Shown: positions 27,213 to 36,028, counted from the first letter of the stretch. The stretch is DNA of 64,000 bases from VXYL01 sp965199945 (GCA_965199945.1 OZ241354.1:2232001-2296000); one strand, 5' to 3'. Program-made: numbers and translations. The notes: generated from the letters alone by a model not told the origin.

Positions 27213-29105
27213 ATGCTGTTGAAGATGCGCGCCAAGGCGCAGGGCGTGTTCGCGAAGGTGCTGGCGGGCATCATCGTCTTCGTGCTCGCGGTGTTCGGCT
27301 TCGGCGCCTTCGATCTGTTTTCCGTCTCGGAGCCGGTTGCGGCCACGGTCGACGGCGCGGAGATCACCCAGCGCGCCTTGGAGCTGGAGACGAGCCGCCA
27401 GCGGGCCATCCAGCGCAGCCAATTCCCCGAGGACGTGCCCGTCGAACTCATCGAGCAGCTCGTCAACCGCGAGGCCGTGCTGCAAATGCTGGTCGACCGG
27501 GCGCTGTTGGATCAAGCGGCGGCCGATTTGGGCTTGTCCATCGCCGAGGAGGCGGTGCAAGCGCAGATCCGCCGTGAAGTGGGCGTCGCCGATCAGGCGA
27601 CGTACCGCAACCTGCTGGCCAATCAAGGCTATACGCCGAGCTCCTTCCAGGAGGCGATGGCCGATGCGGCAACCCGTCGGCAGTTCGACGGCGCCGTCGC
27701 GCAGACGTCGTTCGCCACCAAGCGCGAATCGCGCTTCACGGCCCGCCTGCAGGCGCAGAAGCGCGACGTGGCGTGGCTTCACTACGATGTCGAAAGGCTG
27801 AAGGTCGTCGGCGTGGCGCCGCCCTCGGAAGCCGACATCGAACGGCACTATGCCATCTTTCCAGACGACTTCCTCAGCCCCGAACGTTTCGACTTCGACG
27901 TCGTGCGCCTGCCCGGAAGCAGCCTTGAACCCCTTGTCGAAATCGACGAAGAAGCCGTGGTTGCCGCCTTCGAGGACGAGATCGCAACGCTGGCGCCGCG
28001 TCGCCACAGCGCCCACATCCTGCTCCGCGTGACGGAGCGCAGCGTCGAAGAGGCCACCGAAGCCTTGCTCGACATGCGCGCGGAGATCGCGGCTGGCGCC
28101 GATTTCGCGGAAAAGGCGCGCGCGTTCTCCGAAGACGTCGGCTCGGCGGAACTCGGCGGCGACCTAGGGGTCGCCGGCCGCGGCATCTTCGCGCCCGAGT
28201 TCGAGGATGCGTTGTGGGCGCTCGAACCCGGAGAGCTGTCGCTGCCCGTCGAAACGGAGTTCGGCGTCCATCTCATCAAGCTGATCGCCCTCGAAGAACC
28301 GGACGTGCCGAGTCTCGAGGAGCGGCGCCCCGACATCGTCGCCGATCTGCGCCGCGAAGAGCTGGCGCGCCTGTTCGACGAAACGCTGCGCGACATGGAG
28401 GAGATTGCCTTCGAGCAGGGCGACTCCCTTGACGCGCTGGTCGCTGAATACAACTTGAGTGTGGAGCCCCTTGACGGCATCGTGCGCGACAGCACCGAGG
28501 GCATCCTCGCGGACCGCGCGGTGCGCGAGGCGCTTTTCGCGGACGACGTGTTGTTGGAGGGCTACAACAGCGAAGCCGTTGCCACCTCCGACAACCAGGC
28601 CATTGTCGCCCGCCTGCGCCAACGGCACCCGCAAGAGCGACGCCCGCTTGACGAAGTGCGCGAGGAAATCCGCGCCGCCTTTCTCGACGACAGCGCTCGG
28701 GCGATGGCCGAACAAGCGGCCTTCGAAGCGCTTGCCGCCTTGGCGGAGGGTTCGCCAGCCACCGAGATCGCAACGAAGACAGGCGTTGGCTGGGAACGCA
28801 AGGACGGCATGCGGATCGACGAGACGGAGGTGCCGCAGCCGATTGTCCGCGCCGCCTTCAAGATGGCCGTCCCAGAGCCCGGCGAACGCAGCACCGACGC
28901 GGCGGTCTTCGACGACGGTTCGCGCGCCGTGGTGGTGCTGTCCGCGGTAGACTTGGCCGACTACGACGCGCTCACCGAGGCGGATCGCAACGCCGTCGCC
29001 CAAGCGCTGCAGAGCGCCGCCGCCGGCCGCGACCGGGCGGCGCTGCTCGCCACCCTGCGCAGCGACTCGAGCGTCTCGACGATCGACTTCGAGGCCGAGT
29101 CGTAG
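27213..29105 (+). CDS. ppiD: Periplasmic folding chaperone PpiD (SurA N-domain plus parvulin domain)
   Basis: PpiD is an inner-membrane-anchored periplasmic chaperone at the SecYEG exit. The 630-aa protein has one N-terminal transmembrane helix (FAKVLAGIIVFVLAVFGFGA, residues about 13-32). A SurA-like N-domain follows (ATVDGAEITQRALE, LIEQLVNREAVLQMLVDRAL), then a parvulin domain with RRHSAHILLRV near 270, and VGSAELGGDLGVAGRG, GEFGVHLIKL-type motifs. The C-terminal region repeats a SurA-like fold. The hupB-ppiD pair is conserved in gammaproteobacteria. Confidence 0.93.
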   Translation: MLLKMRAKAQGVFAKVLAGIIVFVLAVFGFGAFDLFSVSEPVAATVDGAEITQRALELETSRQRAIQRSQFPEDVPVELIEQLVNREAVLQMLVDRALLDQAAADLGLSIAEEAVQAQIRREVGVADQATYRNLLANQGYTPSSFQEAMADAATRRQFDGAVAQTSFATKRESRFTARLQAQKRDVAWLHYDVERLKVVGVAPPSEADIERHYAIFPDDFLSPERFDFDVVRLPGSSLEPLVEIDEEAVVAAFEDEIATLAPRRHSAHILLRVTERSVEEATEALLDMRAEIAAGADFAEKARAFSEDVGSAELGGDLGVAGRGIFAPEFEDALWALEPGELSLPVETEFGVHLIKLIALEEPDVPSLEERRPDIVADLRREELARLFDETLRDMEEIAFEQGDSLDALVAEYNLSVEPLDGIVRDSTEGILADRAVREALFADDVLLEGYNSEAVATSDNQAIVARLRQRHPQERRPLDEVREEIRAAFLDDSARAMAEQAAFEALAALAEGSPATEIATKTGVGWERKDGMRIDETEVPQPIVRAAFKMAVPEPGERSTDAAVFDDGSRAVVVLSAVDLADYDALTEADRNAVAQALQSAAAGRDRAALLATLRSDSSVSTIDFEAES

Positions 29106-29150
29106 CCTAAGCTGCCAGTGGCGCAGAAGAGAACTTTTGAGGACAACGCC

Positions 29151-29804
29151 ATGCTGAGATTCGCCGAGGAAATGCTCCTGCTCGTGCTCGACGACGAGAA
29201 CGGCAGGTTCGCCCGCGTGCCGGACTGGTCGATGAACTACGCCCTTGCCGGCAGCGTGCTGATGGATCTGGCGATGGAGAACCGCATCGACACGGACCCG
29301 AACAAGCTCGTGCTGCTCGATGGAACGCCGACCGGCGACGATCTGCTCGATCCCACGCTCGAGGACATCGCCCTGGCGGAGAACGAGCACGACGCGCGCT
29401 ATTGGGTGGAGCGCGCCGCTGGCCGAGCGCAGGTCATCCGCGAACGGGCGCTGGAGCGGCTGGTTGAGGCGGGGATACTCGAGCAGCGCGACGACCGCTT
29501 CCTGTGGGTGTTCAAGTCGCGCCGCTACCCGGCCGTGGACGGCACGGCGCAGCGCGAAGTGAAGCTGCGCGTCATGGGCGTGCTGTTCAGCGACGAGATC
29601 CCCGATCCCCACGACGTGGTGACCATCTGCCTGGCCGACGCTTGCGGCATCTTCCGCAAGATTCTCTCCAAGCGACAAGCGGACCAAGCGATCGAGCGCA
29701 TCGCCCAGGTGCGCAAGCTGGACCTCATCGGCCGCACCATGACCCAAGCGATCCGCGACATCGAAGTGACGCTGGCGATGCTCCAACAGCACCACGCCTA
29801 TTGA
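29151..29804 (+). CDS. GPP34 (GOLPH3/Vps74) family protein
   Basis: The 217-aa product resembles the GPP34 fold. It opens MLRFAEEMLLLVLDDENGRF, continues PDWSMNYALAGSVLMDLAM and then RIDTDPNKLVLLDGTPTGD and LLDPTLEDI, as GOLPH3-type proteins do. In eukaryotes these bind phosphatidylinositol-4-phosphate at the Golgi; in bacteria the role is unknown. I chose ATG 29151 because GAGGA lies about 8 nt before it, rather than the in-frame GTG at 29118. It begins 45 bp after ppiD on the same strand. Confidence 0.8.
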   Translation: MLRFAEEMLLLVLDDENGRFARVPDWSMNYALAGSVLMDLAMENRIDTDPNKLVLLDGTPTGDDLLDPTLEDIALAENEHDARYWVERAAGRAQVIRERALERLVEAGILEQRDDRFLWVFKSRRYPAVDGTAQREVKLRVMGVLFSDEIPDPHDVVTICLADACGIFRKILSKRQADQAIERIAQVRKLDLIGRTMTQAIRDIEVTLAMLQQHHAY

Positions 29805-29869
29805 GAGCCGAGTCCGAACATTGGTGTGCGGCCCGCTGAGGCCGCGGCTGGCGGATAGTTGGCGACACG

Positions 29870-30310
29870 ATGAACCGGCGCAGGGCAATCGCCTGGGCTC
29901 TCGGGGGCGCGGTGGCAGGAACCACTGGCGGCTGGGCTGGGCTGCGTGGAGTCGGCAAATGGTCGCCGCTTCCGGCGGCGCTTGTCGACCTGTACGACGA
30001 GCGGTTCGTCGAAGCGCTGCCGCAGATTTCCTTGAGCGCCATCGCCGCTCGCCTAGCGGCCCGCGGAGTACTCGTTGGCGCAACGGGCGAATACGAAGGC
30101 CAGCCGAGTCCGCTCTGCGCCTCGCCAACCGAAGCCGAACGACGCGGGTGGAGACTCGACATCGACCGGGTCGGCGCCTCTGCAGCCGACGATGCCCTAG
30201 TCGAATTCGGACGCTCCCTCTACACCGAGACCGAACTGCTGCTCTATTCCTTCGTGGCGCGGTTGCGATCGAGCGCAGCGGCGGCACTACTTCCGACACG
30301 AACGCGATGA
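29870..30310 (+). CDS. Hypothetical protein with twin-arginine-like N-terminus
   Basis: A 146-aa product starting MNRRRAIAWALGGAVAGTTG, which looks like a twin-arginine or Sec signal. The remainder is helical and acidic, ending ADDALVEFGRSLYTETELLLY before a Ser/Ala-rich tail. I do not recognise a family. It starts 65 bp after the GPP34 gene, and its stop overlaps an ATG (ATGA at 30307-30310) that opens a short frame whose first codons resemble its own start. Confidence 0.5.
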   Translation: MNRRRAIAWALGGAVAGTTGGWAGLRGVGKWSPLPAALVDLYDERFVEALPQISLSAIAARLAARGVLVGATGEYEGQPSPLCASPTEAERRGWRLDIDRVGASAADDALVEFGRSLYTETELLLYSFVARLRSSAAAALLPTRTR

Positions 30311-30516
30311 ACCAGCGCACAGCCATCGCCGGGATTTCCGGCGCCGCCGTGGAACTTCCGCTCCGTTCCGCCGTAGCGCCGGTCACACTCGAGTTCGGTA
30401 TCGATGCGGCAGCGCTTGGCACCCGGCGCACCCGGCATCGGCTTGCGCCGGGCGACGCCCCAGGTGGTAGAGTGTCGTGGTCGAGGAAGGTTGCCGAAGG
30501 GCGCGGGGACGCATGA
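30307..30516 (+). CDS. Possible small ORF, 69 aa, coupled by ATGA at both ends
   Basis: The frame starts MNQRTAIAGISGAAVE, similar to the start of the preceding gene, and ends in a TGA that overlaps the ATG of the glutathione transferase gene. The two ATGA junctions favour translation, but the second half (LGTRRTRHRLAPGDAPGGR) looks non-coding. It may instead be a decayed duplicate of the upstream gene start. Confidence 0.3.
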   Translation: MNQRTAIAGISGAAVELPLRSAVAPVTLEFGIDAAALGTRRTRHRLAPGDAPGGRVSWSRKVAEGRGDA

Positions 30517-31121
30517 TCAAGCTCTACCACTGCACGCGGGCGCGGTCCATGCGTCCGCTGTGGACGCTGGAGGAGATGGGGCTGGACTACGAGCTGGAGA
30601 CCATGCCCTTTCCGCCCCGCTACCTGCGCAAGGAGTACTTGGCCGTGAACCCCTTGGGCACGGTGCCGGCGATGACCGACGGCGACCTGGTAATGACCGA
30701 ATCCGCCGGCATCTGCCAGTACCTCGTGGACAAGTACGGCCCTACGGAACTGGCCGTGGCGAAGGACGAGCCGGACTACGGCGCCTATCTGAACTGGCTG
30801 CACCGCAGCGACGCCACGCTGACTTTCCCGCAGACGCTGGTGCTGCGCTACACGCGCTTGGAACCGGAGGAGAAGCGCAACCCGCAGGTGGCGAGCGACT
30901 ACCGCAAGTGGTTCCTGCACCGCATGAGGAGCGTCGAACGGGCGCTCGAAGACCGCGAGTATCTCTGCGCCGGCCGCTTCACCATCGCCGACGTCTGCAT
31001 CGTCTACTGCGTGGTGCTGGCGCAGTCGCTGGACATCGACGAGGTGTTCACCCCGAACGTCAAGCGCTACTGGGACTTGGTGACCCAGCGCCCGGCGTAC
31101 CGGAAAGTCTTTGAGATATAG
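30513..31121 (+). CDS. Glutathione S-transferase family protein
   Basis: A 202-aa protein with the GST layout. A thioredoxin-like N-domain reads MIKLYHCTRARSMRPLWTLEEMG, then NPLGTVPAMTDGDLVMTESAGICQYL (cis-Pro and the Glu-Ser glutathione-binding pair). The helical C-domain contains CAGRFTIADVCIVYCV with the conserved Asp cap. Its specific reaction is unknown. It starts 12 nt before nothing else than a repeated ATGA overlap and lies 12 bp upstream of the acyl-CoA carboxyltransferase gene, probably one operon. Confidence 0.85.
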   Translation: MIKLYHCTRARSMRPLWTLEEMGLDYELETMPFPPRYLRKEYLAVNPLGTVPAMTDGDLVMTESAGICQYLVDKYGPTELAVAKDEPDYGAYLNWLHRSDATLTFPQTLVLRYTRLEPEEKRNPQVASDYRKWFLHRMRSVERALEDREYLCAGRFTIADVCIVYCVVLAQSLDIDEVFTPNVKRYWDLVTQRPAYRKVFEI

Positions 31122-31133
31122 GGAGTTACAGCG

Positions 31134-32819
31134 TTGTCCGTCATCCAGTCCCGGCTCGACACCAAGGGCGAGCAGTTCCAGAAGAACCGCCAGCAGATGC
31201 TGGCCAAGCTCGCCTTTCTCGACGAGCTCTACGCCGAAGCCGCCAAGGGCGGCGGCGAGGAAGCCATGGCGCGGCTGCGTTCGCGCAACAAGATGGCGGT
31301 GCGCGAGCGAGTGGCGCACGTGCTGGACCCGGACTCGCCGTTCCTCGAAATCAGCCCGCTCGCGGCTTGGAATTCCCACTTCAACCTGGGTTCCGGCTTC
31401 ATCGTCGGCATCGGCGTCATCTCCGGCGTGGAGTGCGTGATTCTCGGCCATGATCCCTCGGTGCAGGCTGGCGCCATGAACCACTACAACTCGAAGAAGC
31501 TGATGCGCGGCCTGGAGATCGCCCGCGAGAACCGCATGCCCTACGTGCAGTTCGTGGAATCCGCCGGGGCGGACTTGCGTGGTGGCGGCGGCGGGCGCGG
31601 CGGGCCGAGCCGGGAGCCGAGCATCGACGACCGCGAGGCGTACACCAAGTACCTTCTGGACGGAATGCGCGGCGCCACCGGCCACTTCGCCGAGTCCGGG
31701 CGCTTGTTCTACGAGATCACCGAACTCTCGAAGATGCGCATTCCCACCATCTCCGTGGTGTTCGGCGTCTCCACCGCTGGCGGCGCCTACCAGCCGGGCA
31801 TGAGCGACTACAACATCTTCGTGCGCAACCAGGCGCGGGTTTCCCTTGGCGGCCCGCCGCTGGTGAAGATGGCCACCGGCGAGGACGCCGACGGCGAGGA
31901 GCTGAGCGGCGCCCTGATGCACACCACCAAGTCCGGCCTCGGCGACTACCTGGCGGAAGACGAACTCGACGGCATCCGCCTGTGCCGGGAAGTGGTGGCG
32001 CACCTGAACTGGCGCAAGCAGGGCCCGGGGCCGACGCTGCCGGCCGATTCGCCCGTGTACGACAGCGAAGAACTGCTCGGCATCCTCGGCGAGGACCTGA
32101 CCATCCCCTTCGACATGCGCGAGGTGATCGCCCGCACCGTGGACGGCTCCCGCTTCGAGGAGTTCAAGCCGCTCTACGGCCCGACGCTGGTGTGCGGCTG
32201 GACCTCCATCCACGGCTACCCCGTCGGCATTCTCGGCAACAACGGCGTGCTGATGTCCGAATCCTCGGAGAAGGCCTCCCAGTTCATCCAGCTGTGCAAC
32301 CAGATCGACGTGCCGCTGCTGTTCCTGCACAACATCACCGGCTACATCGTCGGCACGGACTTCGAGCAGCGCGGCATCACCAAGAACGGCTCGAAGATGA
32401 TCAACGCCGTCTCCAACTCCACGGTGCCGCACATCACCGTGATCGTCGGCGCCTCCTACGGCGCCGGCAACTACGGCATGAGCGGCCGCGCCTACGGCAC
32501 CCGCTTCGCCTACACCTGGCCCACCGCCAAGATCGCCGTGATGGGCCCCAAGCAGCAGGCCGGCGTCATGACCATCGTGCAGCGGGCAGCCGCCAAGCGC
32601 CGGGGGTTGGAGTTCGACGAGGAAGCCAACGGCAAGCGCGTCGAACGGATGGAGCTGCAACTCGAAGAGCAGTCGAAGGGGCTGTTCGCCACTTCGCGGG
32701 TGGCGGACGACGCGATGATCGATCCGCGGGACACGCGAGACTTCATCGGGATTTCGCTGTCAGCCTGCCACAACAACGCGGTGCAGGGAACGAAGGAGTT
32801 CGGAACGTGGCGGATGTAA
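31134..32819 (+). CDS. Acyl-CoA carboxylase, carboxyltransferase subunit
   Basis: A 561-aa carboxyltransferase of the propionyl/methylcrotonyl/geranyl-CoA type. It holds two crotonase-like domains: LGHDPSVQAGAMN and VQFVESAGADLRGGGGG in the first (oxyanion loops), TAGGAYQPGMSDYNIF, then PLLFLHNITGYIVGTDFEQ and VIVGASYGAGNYGMSGRAY in the second. It begins with TTG, with AGGGAG about 9 nt upstream. No biotin carboxylase gene is adjacent, so its partner must be elsewhere. The ring of glycines after SAGADLR fits the MCC/GCC beta group. Confidence 0.88.
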   Translation: MSVIQSRLDTKGEQFQKNRQQMLAKLAFLDELYAEAAKGGGEEAMARLRSRNKMAVRERVAHVLDPDSPFLEISPLAAWNSHFNLGSGFIVGIGVISGVECVILGHDPSVQAGAMNHYNSKKLMRGLEIARENRMPYVQFVESAGADLRGGGGGRGGPSREPSIDDREAYTKYLLDGMRGATGHFAESGRLFYEITELSKMRIPTISVVFGVSTAGGAYQPGMSDYNIFVRNQARVSLGGPPLVKMATGEDADGEELSGALMHTTKSGLGDYLAEDELDGIRLCREVVAHLNWRKQGPGPTLPADSPVYDSEELLGILGEDLTIPFDMREVIARTVDGSRFEEFKPLYGPTLVCGWTSIHGYPVGILGNNGVLMSESSEKASQFIQLCNQIDVPLLFLHNITGYIVGTDFEQRGITKNGSKMINAVSNSTVPHITVIVGASYGAGNYGMSGRAYGTRFAYTWPTAKIAVMGPKQQAGVMTIVQRAAAKRRGLEFDEEANGKRVERMELQLEEQSKGLFATSRVADDAMIDPRDTRDFIGISLSACHNNAVQGTKEFGTWRM

Positions 32820-32824
32820 GCACG

Positions 32825-33079
32825 ATGCCCAAAACAGACGACTTTCGCGACCAGTTGGCGAGGGAGTTCGAGGCGGCGACGGTAGCCGGCCGGCACTACG
32901 TGGATGTTCGGTCGGGCTGCCTACATTCGAAGGTCGGCGGTTATCCTGCCAAGAGTCACAGGATGCGAAGTTGCTGCAAAGTAATGTGTGATGCGATTGG
33001 CGACGACGACGAGGTGCTTCAATCGCCACCAAGCGGTCAGGGTGCCACGTTGACAATCCGTTACAGGACACCCCGATGA
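32825..33079 (+). CDS. Small conserved-looking protein of unknown function
   Basis: An 84-aa product from ATG 32825. Its pattern VDVRSGCLHSKVGGYP, then HRMRSCCKVMCDAIGDDDEV and GATLTIRYRTPR, looks like a folded domain with three closely spaced cysteines. I have seen similar small proteins near HNH-type nucleases in accessory regions, but that is memory rather than evidence here. It starts 5 bp after the carboxyltransferase gene and is coupled to the next gene by an ATGA overlap. Base composition becomes less GC-rich within it. Confidence 0.5.
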   Translation: MPKTDDFRDQLAREFEAATVAGRHYVDVRSGCLHSKVGGYPAKSHRMRSCCKVMCDAIGDDDEVLQSPPSGQGATLTIRYRTPR

Positions 33080-33726
33080 GCAGTTGTGCGCTGGTTACAT
33101 TTGCCGTTTCCAACCTCTCCCGCTGCGACTTCAAGCGGCGCTTGCTTGCACTTGCAGCGGTACTGTTAGCTATGTCAGTAAAAGGGAGCACATATGTCTA
33201 CGTAGGAGTCATTGACGAGCTCCATAGGCAGGTTGTCTGTGAAGTAGGGTCTGTGGGGGAATCTTCAGTAGAAGACTCCCTAGTGGTCGTTAGGTTTGTT
33301 TCCCGGTATCGTGATGTCCAACCAACGTATTCGCTGGAAATTTTCCCTCCTAACGATTTTCACCTCAAGGAAGCGAAGGAACAAGGCGTGAGCTACGAAC
33401 TTCCTGCAACCGTAGAACTCCTGAATGGTCACGTCGAAACAACGCCAAAGAAGTGCTTGGAGCTGGCATATAGCTGCGTTGTCGCGCCACTGCAGAACTT
33501 AGGAGGAGAGGTGGCCGTGGACAGCGAACTGCGTGTGCAGTTTGACGTGTTAGTGAGGACAAAAAAGGGGTCTGTCTCCAACTTGTTCAAGGATGAATAC
33601 GGTATTCGCGCTGCCGTCTTTTCGTGGGACCTCACTCATTGGACATACTCGGCCAGCAAGGAAGCCTGTGTTCGGACCGCAGAACCTGCGGACACCGGGG
33701 GGCTCTTCAATGGCTGGTTCGAGTAG
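33076..33726 (+). CDS. Unknown protein, AT-richer than surroundings, likely exported
   Basis: A 216-aa product with a basic N-terminus followed by a hydrophobic run (LLALAAVLLAMSV, residues about 23-35) and polar beta-rich sequence after it. It contains paired cysteines at roughly 122 and 129 (KKCLELAYSC). No family recognised. Its codon use (TTA, AGT, GTA, AGG) differs from neighbours, which suggests recent acquisition. The ATG overlaps the stop of the preceding 84-aa gene. The following 217 bp to 33943 contain no gene I can support. Confidence 0.5.
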   Translation: MSSCALVTFAVSNLSRCDFKRRLLALAAVLLAMSVKGSTYVYVGVIDELHRQVVCEVGSVGESSVEDSLVVVRFVSRYRDVQPTYSLEIFPPNDFHLKEAKEQGVSYELPATVELLNGHVETTPKKCLELAYSCVVAPLQNLGGEVAVDSELRVQFDVLVRTKKGSVSNLFKDEYGIRAAVFSWDLTHWTYSASKEACVRTAEPADTGGLFNGWFE

Positions 33727-33943
33727 GCAGGCTGCTCATCTTGGAGGCCACATGACTATCAAACCATGCGCCGCCAATCGCGAGATCGCTAGGCGCGACA
33801 TCCGCAGTACCCAAGAGACGGGCCGACAGCCGCCTCTTGAGAACGCGCCCCCCAAGCCGCTCGCGGCGAGGACGCGAGAACGTGGTGGGTAGGTCCGTTG
33901 CGGAAGCCATCGAACAGAAGGGAAACAAGCTGACGCGGCCTTA

Positions 33944-35095
33944 CTAATGGTGGAACAGGCGCACGCTGGTGTGCGCCATGGCGATACCGTATTCCCGACA
34001 GGCATTGATGACCTCGGCGTCGCGGGCCGAACCTCCCGGCTGGGCGATGAAGCGCACGCCGTGGCGCTGGGCGCAATCGACGTTGTCGCGGAAGGGGATG
34101 AAGCCGTCGCTGGCCATCGACACGTTCGCGGGTTTCGCAAGCCACGCCGCACGCTCCTCCGCGGAGAGTGGCGATGCCGGCTCGGTCAGTGCGGTGGCGA
34201 AGGCGGCCTGCTCGGCGGCGGCCATGTCGCCCTCGATGTAGCGCACGCGCCAGTTGATGCGTTCCTGGCGCTTCGCGCCGGAGACGAAGCGCAAGTTCTG
34301 CACGTTTGGATGGCAGCGCAGGCGCCAGACGTTCGCCTTGGCGCCGGCGAGCTTCGTGCAGTCCACGCGGGATTGCTGGCCGGCGCCGACGCCGATGGTT
34401 TGGCCGTCGCTTGTGAAAGCAACGGAGTTGGACTGCGTGTACTTCAGCGCAATCAATCCTAGCAACAGGTCGCGCTTGGCGTCCTCGGAGAGCGAGCCGC
34501 ACACCACGTTCGCCAAGTCGGCGTCGGCGATGCGATGGTCGTTGCGGGCTTGGGTCAGGGTGATGCCGAAGACTTGGCGCGATTCGAGCGGTGGCGGTTC
34601 GTAGGCCGGATTCGCTTCCAGCACCACGAAGGCGCCGCCCTTCTTCCGCGCCAGCGTCTCGAAGGCGCCCGGCTCGAAGCCGGGGGCGATCACGCCGTCG
34701 CTGACCACGCCCTTCAGGTAGTTCGCCGTGGTGGCGTCCACCGGTTCGGAAAGCGCCGCGAAGTCGCCGAAGGAGCTCTTCGGATCCGCGCCGCGGGCGC
34801 GTGCATAGGCAGTGGCCAATGGCGTGAGGGCAACGCCTTCCACTTCGTATGCCCGCTGCAAATCGGTCGGCAACGGCACGGCCACCGCCGCCCCGGCCGG
34901 CGAGACGTGCTTGAAGGATGCCGCCGCCGGCATGGCCAGCGCATCCTTGAGTTCGCGCACGAGCTGCCAGGCGTTCAGGGCGTCCAGCATGTTGACGAAA
35001 GAGGGCTGGCCGGCGCGAACCCGCACGCCCGCGCTGGGCTCGAACGCGGCGTGGGTCTGGTGCGGATTACAGCCGTAGCGGAGCACCGTCGCCAT
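33944..35095 (-). CDS. Stand-alone AICAR transformylase, eukaryote-like
   Basis: It would formylate AICAR with 10-formyl-tetrahydrofolate, the ninth step of IMP synthesis. The 383-aa protein corresponds only to the C-terminal domain of PurH; the IMP cyclohydrolase domain is absent. The catalytic Lys-His pair is in FKHVSPAGAAV (residues 61-71). YARARGADPKSSFGDFAALS, VSDGVIAPGFE, ALKYTQSNSVAF, GIGAGQQSR-type VGAGQQSRVDCTKLAG, and DGFIPFRDNVD with the end AHTSVRLFHH follow the animal ATIC pattern closely. It lies 9 bp downstream of purC, supporting the purine role. Confidence 0.85.
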   Translation of the reverse strand: MATVLRYGCNPHQTHAAFEPSAGVRVRAGQPSFVNMLDALNAWQLVRELKDALAMPAAASFKHVSPAGAAVAVPLPTDLQRAYEVEGVALTPLATAYARARGADPKSSFGDFAALSEPVDATTANYLKGVVSDGVIAPGFEPGAFETLARKKGGAFVVLEANPAYEPPPLESRQVFGITLTQARNDHRIADADLANVVCGSLSEDAKRDLLLGLIALKYTQSNSVAFTSDGQTIGVGAGQQSRVDCTKLAGAKANVWRLRCHPNVQNLRFVSGAKRQERINWRVRYIEGDMAAAEQAAFATALTEPASPLSAEERAAWLAKPANVSMASDGFIPFRDNVDCAQRHGVRFIAQPGGSARDAEVINACREYGIAMAHTSVRLFHH

Positions 35096-35104
35096 GGCGC
35101 GGTC

Positions 35105-36028
35105 TCAAAGCGCCAGTGCGCTGCCCGTCAAGCGGCGGTATGCCTCCAGGTAGCGTTCGAGAGTGTTGTCGAGCACGTCGTTCGGCAAGGCCGGGCCGGG
35201 CGGCGTCTTGTCCCACTCGCCGCTGGCGACCAGCGTTTCCAGGTAGTTGCGCACATACTGCTTGTCGAAGCTCGGCTGTTCGCCGCCGGGCTGCCACTCG
35301 TCGGCGGGCCAGAAGCGCGAGCTGTCGGGCGTGAACAGCTCGTCGATGAGAATGGGCTCTGCGCTTCCCTCCACAATGCCGAACTCGAACTTGGTGTCGG
35401 CCAGCAGAATGCCGCGCTCGGCGGCGTAGTCTCTCGCTCGGCCGTAGAGGCGCAGCGTCGTGTCGCGCAGCCAGGCCATCGTCTCTTCGCCGACGATCGC
35501 CGCGCCTTGCTCGAAGCTGATGTTCTCGTCGTGGCCGGTCTCGGCCTTGGTGGAGGGCGTGAAGAGCGGCTCGGGCAGGCGGTCGCCGTTGGCCAGGCCG
35601 GCGGGGAGCGGGATGCCGCACACTTCGCCGCTGCGCTGGTAGTCCTTCCAGCCGCTGCCGGCCAGATAGCCGCGGGCGATGCACTCGATGGGCACAACCT
35701 TGGCAGCTCGGCAGAGCATCATGCGCCCCTCAAGCTGGCCGCGTTCGTCGTCGCGCAGGCCGGACAGATCGGCCACGTCCGTGGAGACGAGGTGATGGGC
35801 CGCGACATCCGCGAAGTGATCGAACCAGAACTTGGAAATCTGCGTCAGCACCACGCCTTTGCCGGCCGGGCCGTTGCCGAGCACCACGTCGAAGGCGCTC
35901 ACCCGGTCGGTGGCGACGATCAGAAGGCCAGCGGCGCCGTCCGGCAGTTCTGCGTCGTAGATGTCGCGCACCTTGCCGCTGCGCTTGTTGGGCAGCCGCA
36001 GGTTCGTCTCCATGACCAACGTTGGCAA
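35105..36028 (-). CDS. purC: Phosphoribosylaminoimidazole-succinocarboxamide synthase (SAICAR synthetase)
   Basis: It joins CAIR and aspartate in purine synthesis. The 307-aa form has NKRSGKVRDIYDAELPDG, ATDRVSAFDVVLGNG, IECIARGYLAGSGWKDYQ, FTPSTKAETGHDENISFE, ADTKFEFG and DELFTPDSSRFW, all hallmarks of the long (about 300 aa) type. I chose the TTG at 36028 because AGGAG lies 7 nt before it and the resulting N-terminus (PTLVMETNLRLPNKRSGKV) matches the family length. A TTG at 36043 and an ATG at 36013 are alternatives. It is followed by the AICAR transformylase gene. Confidence 0.93.
   Translation of the reverse strand: MPTLVMETNLRLPNKRSGKVRDIYDAELPDGAAGLLIVATDRVSAFDVVLGNGPAGKGVVLTQISKFWFDHFADVAAHHLVSTDVADLSGLRDDERGQLEGRMMLCRAAKVVPIECIARGYLAGSGWKDYQRSGEVCGIPLPAGLANGDRLPEPLFTPSTKAETGHDENISFEQGAAIVGEETMAWLRDTTLRLYGRARDYAAERGILLADTKFEFGIVEGSAEPILIDELFTPDSSRFWPADEWQPGGEQPSFDKQYVRNYLETLVASGEWDKTPPGPALPNDVLDNTLERYLEAYRRLTGSALAL

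Noticed and set aside
28164..32660. A 1498-codon open frame on the minus strand opposite ppiD to the carboxyltransferase gene
   Set aside because: It runs antisense to five well-supported genes, and its translation is His/Arg/Gln-rich without any domain. Long antisense frames are expected in GC-rich coding DNA.
33593..33892. A 99-codon frame after the AT-rich gene
   Set aside because: Overlaps the end of the previous gene in another frame, with no start context or recognisable sequence.
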